This document shows positions 7,488 through 15,004 of a DNA stretch of 21,352 bases, in pieces. The position numbers and the translations under genes were made by a program. Under the pieces are notes generated by a model that worked only from the letters and a program-made list of their open reading frames with translations, was not told the DNA's origin and searched no databases. The DNA is from an uncultured Methanobrevibacter sp. GTDB lineage: Archaea > Methanobacteriota > Methanobacteria > Methanobacteriales > Methanobacteriaceae. The stretch spans positions 1 to 21,352 of the forward strand of contig CACZNW010000142.1 of the NCBI GenBank assembly GCA_902782595.1. Direction: 5' to 3'. Positions within the stretch are counted from its first letter, which is position 1, and every line of letters begins with the position of its first letter.

Positions 7488-9833
7488 TTAGAATGGAAGA
7501 CTTGCATATGTCGCATGCAAACTATAAGAGTTCGTATTCCAATTAACAATTTGTCCTAATGAGTTTCTGTAACTTGTAGCGTCAGCGCAAACCCAGTTAT
7601 CTCCGATTAAAACCTGTGCCCATACATGCCCGTAGGAACTTCCGCTGCTAAATCTGCAGGTTCCATGAACATATCTGGCAGCCAGACCCGCTGTTCTAAA
7701 CATTGCAACAAGCAAGTGTGAATGGTCAACACAATTTCCTTTTTTGGCATCCAATGTACCTACAGCACCATATTTAGTATCATAATAAAAACTATAGGAT
7801 ACATGATCCCTTACGTAATTGAATATTGCATTTGCTTTATCATAATCACTGGTTAAACCGCTTGTAAGGGATTTTACAAGACTTTTAATTTTTGAATTAC
7901 CCACCTGACAGTTACTGGATGATTTAAGATATGAACTTAAATATTTAATTGTATTTTTCTCATTTACTCCTTTAACTGATTTTGAATAAGTAATGTCAAT
8001 AGATTGTGATGTTGAATTTCCAACATATTCATTACTGCCTTCAAATTTCACAGTAACTTTATAAGATCCAACCGGAATACTGGTTTTGAATTTTGCATAT
8101 CCGTTTGAATCAGTCTTTGCAGTATATGTTTTGGATTTAACGATTAATTTTAAGGTTTGACCTGATATTGCCTTACCATTTAAATCTGTCAGCAACACTT
8201 TAAAAGTTTGTGAGGAATCTGAAAATGAATTTCCGCTTTTCCAGGTAAGTGTGGAATTGTCCCTCAGTTTAACTGTAATTTGACTTGATTCTGATTTTGC
8301 ATTTATCTTGGAATCCTTATCAATTGAATATTTAACTGTATAATTGCCAATATCCAGATTAATAGGTAAAGAAGCTATACCGTTACGGTCTGTGCTTTTA
8401 ACATAAGTTTTATTATTAACCTCAAATGTAACCGCTTTTTTAACTAAAGCAACACCTCCTGCTGTTACAGCTACTTTAAATGGAGTACCTGCACCGTAAC
8501 CAAAGGTTTTAGTGCTTTTAACAGTGAATGTGGGATTGCCTGTAGTGATTACCACAACATAATCCGAAGCGCTTGATGCCTTATAATGGCCGGTTCCGCT
8601 GAATTTATATTTTACTGTATAAACTCCTTTTTTAAGAGACGGCAATTTAAGAGATGCCACTCCTTTACTGTTGGTTTTCTTATTATATGTTTTGCCGTTA
8701 ACAGTAAATTTTATGTATTTGCCGGAACTTGGAGCATAACCCAGACTGCTGGTCAGAGTTACTTTTATTTTTTTGGTTTCACTTTTAAAGAAAGTATATA
8801 AACTGGTTGATAATTTAGTTGAAACCTTATTGTAAACCTTGATTTTATAAGTTTTGGTTAAACCATCCTTATTATAACACACAATCTTGTATGTTCCTTT
8901 TTTAAGGTTTTTTACAGATAAACTTGCCATACCATTGGCATCTGTTTTAACTTTATATGTTTTTCCTTTCAGTTTAAATTTGATATATGTCTTGGCTAAC
9001 GCTTTACCATTGCTTTTTAAGAATTTGGCCTTGAATTTCTTATTGTCATCAGCCACTTTATTGAGGTTGCCGGCACTGATTGTTGATAAAATTTTAAAGG
9101 AAGTTGTTAACTTATAACCAGTTTCCGGGTCAGTTGAAACAACTTTATAAGTGCCCGGTTTTAAGTCAACAGACAGGCTTGCAACTCCATTGGCATTGGT
9201 TTTTCGGGTATATGTTTTGCCGTTAACCGTAATGGTTACGTCCCTGTTTGCCAATGCGTTTCCGTTGCTGTCAAGAAATGTAGCGCTATATTGAGTACTT
9301 CCCTTATAATATTTGGTAACATCCTTTGCTATAATTGTAGACAATACCTCAAAAGTATTTGTCAGATTGTTACTTGCTTGATACATATCATCACCGATGA
9401 AATATGCACATGCAGTGTATTTTCCCGGAGTTAATGATAAATCAATACATGCAACACCGTTACCGTCAGTATTGGCAGTGTATTTTACGCTGCCTATTAC
9501 AAAATTAACTGTCCTGTTTGCCAAAACCTCATTATTGCCTGAATCCTTTAATGTGACACTGTAGGATCCCTTATAGTAAGTAGTATTGGTAGGTGATATT
9601 AATTCTGTTTGATTTTTAGCCGTTTGTTTTAAGGAAGCATCATCATTGTTAGTTGATAAAGTATTTGAATTAACAGATTCCAAATCATGTGAAATCTCAG
9701 TTTCCACATACCCGTCACAGACACTGGTGAGATTATCCGAATCTGTTATATTAACATCACTTGCCTGTATCGCACTAACTGAAAAAATAAGTATTAATGC
9801 AAAAAGCATAGTGAGCAATATTTTTTTGTTCAA
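7488..9833 (-). CDS. Secreted Ig-repeat protein with a transglutaminase-like domain (paralog without pseudomurein-binding repeats)
   Basis: 781 aa. Signal peptide at 1-24, Asn/Ser/Thr-rich linker to about 74, then six Ig-like repeats near 75-163, 164-248, 249-336, 337-430, 431-522 and 523-617. The C-terminal transglutaminase-like domain (about 640-781) has C701 (GNCVD), H736 (YGHVW) and D751 (CADAT). The C-to-H and H-to-D spacings of 35 and 15 are identical to those in the 870-aa paralog. It has one more N-terminal Ig repeat than the paralog and no PMBR segment, so wall retention would need another mechanism. The TTG start follows GGAGGT by eight bases, in a block identical to that of the paralog. 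It is probably an extracellular wall-modifying or adhesive protein; the exact reaction cannot be told from sequence. Confidence 0.87.
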   Translation of the reverse strand: MNKKILLTMLFALILIFSVSAIQASDVNITDSDNLTSVCDGYVETEISHDLESVNSNTLSTNNDDASLKQTAKNQTELISPTNTTYYKGSYSVTLKDSGNNEVLANRTVNFVIGSVKYTANTDGNGVACIDLSLTPGKYTACAYFIGDDMYQASNNLTNTFEVLSTIIAKDVTKYYKGSTQYSATFLDSNGNALANRDVTITVNGKTYTRKTNANGVASLSVDLKPGTYKVVSTDPETGYKLTTSFKILSTISAGNLNKVADDNKKFKAKFLKSNGKALAKTYIKFKLKGKTYKVKTDANGMASLSVKNLKKGTYKIVCYNKDGLTKTYKIKVYNKVSTKLSTSLYTFFKSETKKIKVTLTSSLGYAPSSGKYIKFTVNGKTYNKKTNSKGVASLKLPSLKKGVYTVKYKFSGTGHYKASSASDYVVVITTGNPTFTVKSTKTFGYGAGTPFKVAVTAGGVALVKKAVTFEVNNKTYVKSTDRNGIASLPINLDIGNYTVKYSIDKDSKINAKSESSQITVKLRDNSTLTWKSGNSFSDSSQTFKVLLTDLNGKAISGQTLKLIVKSKTYTAKTDSNGYAKFKTSIPVGSYKVTVKFEGSNEYVGNSTSQSIDITYSKSVKGVNEKNTIKYLSSYLKSSSNCQVGNSKIKSLVKSLTSGLTSDYDKANAIFNYVRDHVSYSFYYDTKYGAVGTLDAKKGNCVDHSHLLVAMFRTAGLAARYVHGTCRFSSGSSYGHVWAQVLIGDNWVCADATSYRNSLGQIVNWNTNSYSLHATYASLPF

Positions 9834-9875
9834 AATATTTTACCTCCTCTATTGAATTTTTTTAAAAAAAAAACA

Positions 9876-9890
9876 TGGGATTTTATCCCA
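9876..9890 (-). promoter_or_regulatory. Hairpin at the predicted mRNA 5' end
   Basis: TGGGAT and ATCCCA form a six-base-pair stem with a three-base loop. It begins about 25 bp after the TATA box of the 781-aa gene, at the expected transcription start. Its sequence is unrelated to the hairpin at 2784-2797 but its position is the same. Confidence 0.4.
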
Positions 9891-9911
9891 CTCACGATTA
9901 TTTATTACAAA

Positions 9912-9926
9912 TATCTTATATAAAGC
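9912..9926 (-). promoter_or_regulatory. TATA/BRE promoter of the 781-aa surface protein gene
   Basis: The minus strand reads AAAGCTTTATATAAGATA, differing from the promoter of the 870-aa paralog by one base over this stretch. It predicts a leader of about 58 nt. Confidence 0.7.
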
Positions 9927-10246
9927 TTTTTATTTACTAAATCAGTTTAAAATCATTTAATTTTATTAAATAAGATTAATACTACATTAAAATTAAGCTT
10001 TTAACTGATATTTGGTTAAATTTAGCAGTGAAAAGATAGAATTATATGGATTATTTTTTTAACAACAATATTTAATTGAAAATAAAAATAATGATTATTG
10101 ACCTTATCATATTAAAATACTTGCAGTTTAAAGTTATTTTAAAATAAAACATTGAATAAATTTTGATTACACTTGAAATTACTGCATATTAACATACATA
10201 TTTAAAAATAAGTGCGACAAATCAAATTTCAAAATTTCACCATAAC
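9927..10246. other. AT-rich intergenic region between divergent genes
   Basis: About 320 bp of very AT-rich sequence between the promoters of the 781-aa gene (minus) and the YkgJ-like gene (plus). I see no RNA gene, repeat or credible small reading frame in it. Confidence 0.5.
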
Positions 10247-10258
10247 AAATTATTTATC
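10247..10258 (+). promoter_or_regulatory. Possible TATA box of a leaderless transcript
   Basis: AAATTATTTATC is centred about 28 bp before the ATG at 10281, and no Shine-Dalgarno sequence lies between them. This spacing fits a leaderless mRNA starting at or next to the ATG. Confidence 0.35.
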
Positions 10259-10280
10259 TTTTCAAAATCAATTAAAAAAC

Positions 10281-10847
10281 ATGGAAACTACTCCGGAAGA
10301 TTTGAAAAAATCAATTGAAAATATTTATAAAAGACTTGATAAAGTATCACCTCTTGAATTTGACTGCGGAAAATTATGTGGAGAAATATGCTGTGTCTAT
10401 GACAGCGAAGATTATCCCAACGAAGACCTTGCATTATTCCTACTACCTGGTGAAGAACTGATATATGAAGACAGTGACGAATTTGACGTCTACTATATTG
10501 ATGCAAAGGAACTTGACTTTCCCCACTCCTGGAAAGGAGATGTATGCCTGGTCAAATGCAGAAACCCACCAAAATGTGACAGGAAAATCAGGCCAATCCA
10601 ATGCAGAACTTTCCCGCTAGTGCCTCACATATCCAAAAATGGTGATTTCCATTTGGTAATTGATGAAACCGAATTTCCATACAAATGCCCCATTATAGAA
10701 AATAATATGGAATTCAATGAAGATTTCATAACTGAAAATTATGAAGTATGGAAAATCCTGATTGAAAATCCACTTGTTTATGATTTTGTTGATAAGGACT
10801 CAAGAAGAAGAGAAAACCGAAAAATCGAATATGAAATTATAATTTAA
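10281..10847 (+). CDS. YkgJ-like cysteine-cluster protein (putative metal-binding)
   Basis: 188 aa from the ATG at 10281. A GTG further upstream (10212) is open, but METTPEDLKK begins the recognisable domain and the extension looks non-coding. Nine cysteines are present: C29, C33, C37, C38, C89, C93, C99, C108 and C136. The CGxxCGxxCC-like cluster and the RPIQCRTFPLVP segment match the YkgJ/UPF0153 family, described as putative zinc- or iron-chelating proteins. It probably acts in the cytoplasm, since no signal or TM segment is seen. The substrate is unknown. It stands alone between divergent and downstream genes with their own promoters. Confidence 0.75.
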   Translation: METTPEDLKKSIENIYKRLDKVSPLEFDCGKLCGEICCVYDSEDYPNEDLALFLLPGEELIYEDSDEFDVYYIDAKELDFPHSWKGDVCLVKCRNPPKCDRKIRPIQCRTFPLVPHISKNGDFHLVIDETEFPYKCPIIENNMEFNEDFITENYEVWKILIENPLVYDFVDKDSRRRENRKIEYEIII

Positions 10848-10888
10848 ATCCCATAAACCATTTCCTTTAATTGATTTAAATACCTTCT

Positions 10889-10900
10889 CGTTTATAATAC
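10889..10900 (+). promoter_or_regulatory. TATA promoter of the VWA gene
   Basis: CGTTTATAATAC gives a predicted transcription start near 10920. That start falls between two adjacent inverted repeats. Confidence 0.55.
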
Positions 10901-10904
10901 ATAT

Positions 10905-10937
10905 GAAGACAAATGTCTTCCAGATTAAATGAATCTG
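10905..10937 (+). promoter_or_regulatory. Two adjacent inverted repeats at the VWA transcription start
   Basis: GAAGACA (10905-10911) and TGTCTTC (10914-10920) form a 7-bp dyad between TATA box and start, well placed for a repressor. CAGATT (10921-10926) and AATCTG (10932-10937) follow at once; in RNA this second stem would sit at the 5' end and touch the GAGGTG ribosome site that begins at 10937. Confidence 0.5.
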
Positions 10938-10949
10938 AGGTGAAAAAAT

Positions 10950-11639
10950 ATGGGATTTCTTAATAATGAAGGACTTTTTAGTGAAGAAAAAAATGTGACA
11001 AATGTTAATTCATTTGACAGCCTGAATGAAAACAACAAACCGCAAGTTCAGGAAGATGCAATGGATCTTGTTTTTGTCCTTGACAAAAGCGGATCAATGT
11101 GGAACGTTGTAGATGACACCATCGGAGGATTCAATGCATTCATTCGAAGAGAAAAAAACAGGGATATCAGAACTTTTGTAACAGTCGTTCTTTTTGATGA
11201 CAGATACCATATTTTGTATACTAGAAAACCAATTGAAGAAGTAAAGGAGCTTACAGATAGAGAATACTTTGCAAGCGGATGTACAGCTCTTTTGGATGCA
11301 GTTGGCACCACAATTGAATCTCTTGACAAGGAAGTTTCCAGAAAGGTAATGTTTGTAATTACTACCGACGGTCTTGAAAATTCTTCAACAAAATACACAA
11401 AGGACAAAGTTAAACAACTAATTCAGTCACATGACTGGGAATTTCTATTCATCGGTGCAGAAATCGATTCATACAGTGAAGCATCATCATTGGGAATCAG
11501 CAGATATCGTGCTGCCAATTATGAAAAAAGCAGTGCAGGTTTAGGAGCATTGTTTGATTCCGTTTCAACATTCAAACGGTGCTACACAGAAAATGATAGA
11601 GTTAAAAAAGATTCAAGTTGGAAAGAAGGATTAGACTAA
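10950..11639 (+). CDS. von Willebrand factor A (VWA) domain protein
   Basis: 229 aa. After an acidic, Asn-rich lead of about 37 residues comes a single VWA domain with a complete MIDAS site: DKSGSM (D45, S47, S49), T112 in the SGCTALLDA segment, and D140 in TTDG. VWA domains bind a divalent metal and mediate protein-protein contacts. No signal peptide or TM segment is present, so it is probably cytoplasmic. The start follows GAGGTG by seven bases. Its last nine bases overlap the end of ung on the other strand. VWA proteins often accompany TelA-type stress genes, and a TelA operon faces it, so a shared role is plausible but inferred. Confidence 0.85.
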   Translation: MGFLNNEGLFSEEKNVTNVNSFDSLNENNKPQVQEDAMDLVFVLDKSGSMWNVVDDTIGGFNAFIRREKNRDIRTFVTVVLFDDRYHILYTRKPIEEVKELTDREYFASGCTALLDAVGTTIESLDKEVSRKVMFVITTDGLENSSTKYTKDKVKQLIQSHDWEFLFIGAEIDSYSEASSLGISRYRAANYEKSSAGLGALFDSVSTFKRCYTENDRVKKDSSWKEGLD

Positions 11640-12293
11640 ATTCCAATCAATCTCTTCTTTTTTATTTTCTTTTAAAAATTCGTTGGCTAGTTTAAAATGA
11701 TTGCAGCCTAAAAATCCGCGTCTTGCTGAGAACGGTGAAGGGTGTGATGTAATCAAAACAAGATGATTCGGGTTTGAAATCAGCTCTTTTTTCTTTTCTG
11801 CCTGTTTGCCCCAGAGCAAAAATACAATCGGCTGTTCCTGTTCGTCCAATATTCTGATAACATTATCCGTGAAAATTTGCCATCCGCATTTACTGTGAGA
11901 GTTGGCATTGCCGTCTTCAACAGTTAAAACAGTATTCAGTAAAAAAACACCCTGTTTGGCCCAATTTTCAAGACATCCTGACTCTGGAATCGGATAATCA
12001 TATTCCATATTGATTTCTTTAAAAATGTTTTTCAGTGAACGGGGAATTGGTCTTCCTTCAGGTGTTGAAAAGGCAAGCCCGTGTGCCTGACCGGCTTCAT
12101 GATAGGGGTCCTGGCCTAAAATGACCACTTTCACATTGCTTAACGGCGTGAATTTAAAAGCATTGAATATTTCCCCATAAGGAGGATAGATGGTTTTTGT
12201 ATTATATTCTTCAAATATAAAATCCTTTATTTTTAAAAAATAGTCTTTTTTAAACTCACCGGCCAGAGCCAAATCCCAGTCATTGCCTATCAT
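11631..12293 (-). CDS. ung: Uracil-DNA glycosylase, family 1
   Basis: 220 aa, the normal family length. It removes uracil from DNA as the first step of base excision repair. Motif A GQDPYHEAGQAHG holds the catalytic D62 and Y64, which excludes thymine. N120 lies in LLNTVLTV and fits uracil recognition. The second catalytic motif HPSPFSARRGF contains H184. Family 1 enzymes are mainly bacterial, eukaryotic and viral; archaea more often use families 4 and 5, so ancestral acquisition from bacteria is likely. It is the last gene of the minus-strand operon, 14 bp after the PPOX gene, and overlaps the VWA gene by nine bases. Its ribosome site is weak (GTGG). Confidence 0.95.
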   Translation of the reverse strand: MIGNDWDLALAGEFKKDYFLKIKDFIFEEYNTKTIYPPYGEIFNAFKFTPLSNVKVVILGQDPYHEAGQAHGLAFSTPEGRPIPRSLKNIFKEINMEYDYPIPESGCLENWAKQGVFLLNTVLTVEDGNANSHSKCGWQIFTDNVIRILDEQEQPIVFLLWGKQAEKKKELISNPNHLVLITSHPSPFSARRGFLGCNHFKLANEFLKENKKEEIDWNLV

Positions 12294-12307
12294 AATTATA
12301 ATTCCAC

Positions 12308-12778
12308 TTATTTTTCTTCTACAATCTTGCCTGTCATATGGTCAACTGTAATTTCAAAAACTTCAGTTTTATTTAGAAGTCGTGAGATTTCATCCACAGT
12401 ATCTTCATGAGACGGGAAAAACTTATCTCCCAGATATGTTAACCTTTCCGCTTTTTCATCACTGTCAGTTAATATTTTAATTTTTCCAAAAACAATTACG
12501 CTTTTGAATGTATACGACCATCCGTCATCGTTTTCGACTCCCTTATCGACAACACAATATGAAACCTTATCATATTTTTTAACTGAATCGTTTTTATGGC
12601 CTTTCATCGCCCCGTGAAAGTAAATCTTGCCGTCAACATATACATGACTCATTGGAACTGCATATGGATAGTCATAATCTCCCAAAAGAGCCAAAACACC
12701 TCGAGGCTCATCAGTTAATATTTGTACACATTCCTCTTTTGAAAGCTCCTGTTTTTGCCTTCTCATCTTTCTAAACAT
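12308..12778 (-). CDS. Pyridoxamine 5'-phosphate oxidase-like (Nim-type) flavin-binding protein
   Basis: 156 aa. The pattern LSKEECVQIL, then PRGVLALLGDYDYPYAVPMSHVY, DGKIYFHGAMKGHK and YDKVSYCVVD is that of the split-barrel FMN-binding family that includes NimA-like proteins. Such proteins bind FMN or related flavins and may reduce nitro or other small compounds; the true substrate here is unknown. It is probably cytoplasmic. The start has GGTGATT just upstream. It lies 14 bp from the genes on each side within the operon, between a membrane protein and ung. Confidence 0.85.
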   Translation of the reverse strand: MFRKMRRQKQELSKEECVQILTDEPRGVLALLGDYDYPYAVPMSHVYVDGKIYFHGAMKGHKNDSVKKYDKVSYCVVDKGVENDDGWSYTFKSVIVFGKIKILTDSDEKAERLTYLGDKFFPSHEDTVDEISRLLNKTEVFEITVDHMTGKIVEEK

Positions 12779-12792
12779 TCAATCACCAAAAA

Positions 12793-13215
12793 TTAAAGGA
12801 TGACAATTACTGCAATTATGATAAAAATACAGATTAAACATAAGCAGCAACTTAACTTTGGAGTATCATCCCTTCTGCGGTCAGTTGAATTGTTTAAGTT
12901 AGTCTGCTTAATGGTATACTTTTCATTGTTGTCATATACATCGGCAAGTTTAATTGCTACCCAAATAGATCGAATTAAACTGATCAGCAGCAATACAGCT
13001 GCAAATGTAATTATTAATGTTGACGGAATGGCCTTACCGTAAATTGCATAAACTATTAAGTAAAAAAACCATGGAAACTCATAGGTAATGCCTTCAAGTA
13101 TCCAATTTTTATTATTATGTTTCGATCCGATGTAGATAAATCCTATACCATTTAAACCAATGATTACCGAAAGGATTACCCACCATGAGTTTTTAATTTT
13201 TTCCAATAGATTCAT
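12793..13215 (-). CDS. Small membrane protein of unknown function
   Basis: 140 aa with about four hydrophobic segments: near 11-31, 48-60, 63-86 and 121-140. The last begins with a cysteine-rich stretch (SCCLCLICIF). A polar loop at about 90-120 contains DRRRDD. The ATG lies two bases after the TelA stop codon and has no clear ribosome site of its own, so translation is probably coupled to TelA. I do not recognise the family. Its place suggests a membrane partner of the TelA module. Confidence 0.75.
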   Translation of the reverse strand: MNLLEKIKNSWWVILSVIIGLNGIGFIYIGSKHNNKNWILEGITYEFPWFFYLIVYAIYGKAIPSTLIITFAAVLLLISLIRSIWVAIKLADVYDNNEKYTIKQTNLNNSTDRRRDDTPKLSCCLCLICIFIIIAVIVIL

Positions 13216-13217
13216 AT

Positions 13218-14357
13218 TTATTCTATTAATTTATTACCGGTTTCAAGTTTTTCAACAGTTTTCTGACCTTCTTCAGCCATGTCACTGAATGCATTTATGG
13301 TTTCCTTCATTCTAGGCAGAGCTTGAGTTTTATAATTGCTTACATCTTCAATGGCCTGCATTGCCTCTGCAAATGCTGACTTTAAGACTTCAGGTGAAAT
13401 CATTGTTTCGGCACTGTGCTTTTGAATTTCACTGCCCTGCTCTTTAAGCATGTGTGATGTGGATTCTATGATGTTTTCGGTTGTCTGGTTTAGGATATTG
13501 ATTTTATCCATGACAATTTTTTGATCATACAGTGCACTTGCAACCATAACTCCTGTTCTCAATGCTGAAACGGTTACATTTTTAGCACGGTTTACTCCGC
13601 GAATGAGCTCTTTATTGTTACGTCTAATAACATTGAGTGAAACTATTCCCTGCTGATTTACAACTATCATCTGCTGCATATCCATGATTCTCTGTCTTAA
13701 TGGGAATAAAATCTCTTCACGGACAAATGCAATTTTTTCCTCATCGACACCCTCTATTTCAGCAGCCTGTATTTGCGCTTCAATTGATGCATCCATCTGT
13801 TTACCCAGTTCAATATCGGCAAGAAGTTTATTTGTCACTTGTCTTAAGTAATTTTCCTCATTTAAAAGAGTAATATTGTCGTTTTGAAGTACTTTACTGC
13901 TTTTATCAAGGGATTCTACAATGTCAGAGATTGCCCCTTCGGCTTTTTCATATTTTGCAAAGTATTTTCTAACAGGATTCATTAAATTTCCAATAACTCC
14001 TTTTTTTGCAAAATCAACTCTACTTGGGTCCAAATCCTTCATCTGTTTATTTAACTCAAGTAACTGATCTCCAATATTGTCGGCATCCTTACCACCTTTT
14101 GTCAAATCAACGAATCTTGTTGCCAGCATTTCATTGTGAGCCGCTGATCTTGACATGTCATTTAATCCGAAATCATCGAGAGGTTTTATTATATTTTCCC
14201 TTTCCTGAGGATTGGTCAGATCTGCATCAAATATTGCCTGTGCATTACTATTTGCTTGATTTTTAAGATTGGAATCTTCTAATTTTTCTTTCTGTTCATT
14301 TAAAGAAGTTTCAACATCTTCTTTAATTTCGTCTATATCTAATGAAAATTCAGCCAT
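13218..14357 (-). CDS. TelA-family protein (toxic anion resistance)
   Basis: 379 aa, the usual length. The whole protein is helical and coiled-coil, with the family's typical segments: NPVRKYFAKYEKAEGAI (about 127-143), the long central helix with FPLRQRIMDMQQMI, and the conserved AKNVTVSALRTGVMVASAL stretch. TelA proteins were first linked to tellurite resistance and are now associated with envelope stress; their biochemical activity is not established. There is no signal or TM segment. AAAGGTGAT lies six bases before the ATG. It is the third gene of the minus-strand operon, directly after the zinc-ribbon protein, and an XpaC-like gene is two places upstream, recalling xpaC-yaaN of Bacillus. 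Confidence 0.92.
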   Translation of the reverse strand: MAEFSLDIDEIKEDVETSLNEQKEKLEDSNLKNQANSNAQAIFDADLTNPQERENIIKPLDDFGLNDMSRSAAHNEMLATRFVDLTKGGKDADNIGDQLLELNKQMKDLDPSRVDFAKKGVIGNLMNPVRKYFAKYEKAEGAISDIVESLDKSSKVLQNDNITLLNEENYLRQVTNKLLADIELGKQMDASIEAQIQAAEIEGVDEEKIAFVREEILFPLRQRIMDMQQMIVVNQQGIVSLNVIRRNNKELIRGVNRAKNVTVSALRTGVMVASALYDQKIVMDKINILNQTTENIIESTSHMLKEQGSEIQKHSAETMISPEVLKSAFAEAMQAIEDVSNYKTQALPRMKETINAFSDMAEEGQKTVEKLETGNKLIE

Positions 14358-14369
14358 TTTTTATCACCT

Positions 14370-14996
14370 TTAATTTAAATAATCAATTTTATTTTTATCA
14401 ATTTTTTCGCTGAAGGTATCTATAACCTTCCCGTCTTTAATAATTTCAACTTTAACATGGTCCGGATCGGGCAATTTGTAGGTTGTATAAAATCCGAAAC
14501 TTAATGCATATTCACTATCATAGTAAACATTTTCCAATGTTTCGGTTTCATGACCAATCTCTGAATCGTTTGCATCAAAATAGGTTGTCTTTACATTATA
14601 TCCCTTCAAATCATCAGGCACACTATTAAATATGGCCTCTGTGTACAATGTGTATGATGCATCTGAATCATCATAATCATCTGAATCATTATAGTCATCT
14701 GAATCATCATAGTCATCTGAATCCCATCCTTTTACATCTGTTATTGTTAAATCAACAGCATGCTGGTCTTTAACATCATCCTGCACCGGAGTGTCATGTC
14801 CTCCAAAATTAGATGTCAGGACAAATATACCTCCGATAAGCAAAACTGCGACTATCAGAATTATGAAAATTGAACCGTTGGAAAATATATTTGAATTTCC
14901 TTGATTGGATTCACTGTCAATACTATATCCGCAATCCATGCAAAACTTTGCATTTTCAGGCAATGTCTTTCCACATTTAGGGCAATTTTTAGTCAT
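14370..14996 (-). CDS. Zinc-ribbon membrane-anchored protein with an acidic repeat
   Basis: 208 aa. An N-terminal zinc ribbon has CPKCGK (about 5-10) and CMDCGY (about 19-24). One TM helix spans roughly 41-62, and an external domain of about 140 residues follows. That domain contains a DSDDY-type acidic repeat at about 91-111 and a beta-rich part that resembles FxLYD-type or similar lipoprotein domains, a weak assignment. The ribosome site AGGTGAT overlaps the stop of the previous gene, so translation is coupled. Proteins with this plan sense or tether partners at the membrane; the role here is unknown. Confidence 0.8.
   Translation of the reverse strand: MTKNCPKCGKTLPENAKFCMDCGYSIDSESNQGNSNIFSNGSIFIILIVAVLLIGGIFVLTSNFGGHDTPVQDDVKDQHAVDLTITDVKGWDSDDYDDSDDYNDSDDYDDSDASYTLYTEAIFNSVPDDLKGYNVKTTYFDANDSEIGHETETLENVYYDSEYALSFGFYTTYKLPDPDHVKVEIIKDGKVIDTFSEKIDKNKIDYLN
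14661..14724. repeat. 18-bp tandem repeat, about 3.5 copies
   Basis: Three consecutive 18-bp units (14661-14678, 14679-14696, 14697-14714) and a partial fourth differ at only one or two positions. They encode the acidic DSDDYD-type segment of the zinc-ribbon membrane protein and keep the reading frame. Confidence 0.85.
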
Positions 14997-15004
14997 ATTA
15001 TCAC

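Noticed and set aside
10212..10280. GTG-initiated extension of the YkgJ-like protein
   Set aside because: There is no ribosome site, it overlaps the likely TATA box, and the family-like sequence begins at the ATG at 10281.
11048..11407. 119-codon minus-strand frame opposite the VWA gene
   Set aside because: The plus strand encodes a complete VWA domain with all MIDAS residues; the minus frame matches nothing.
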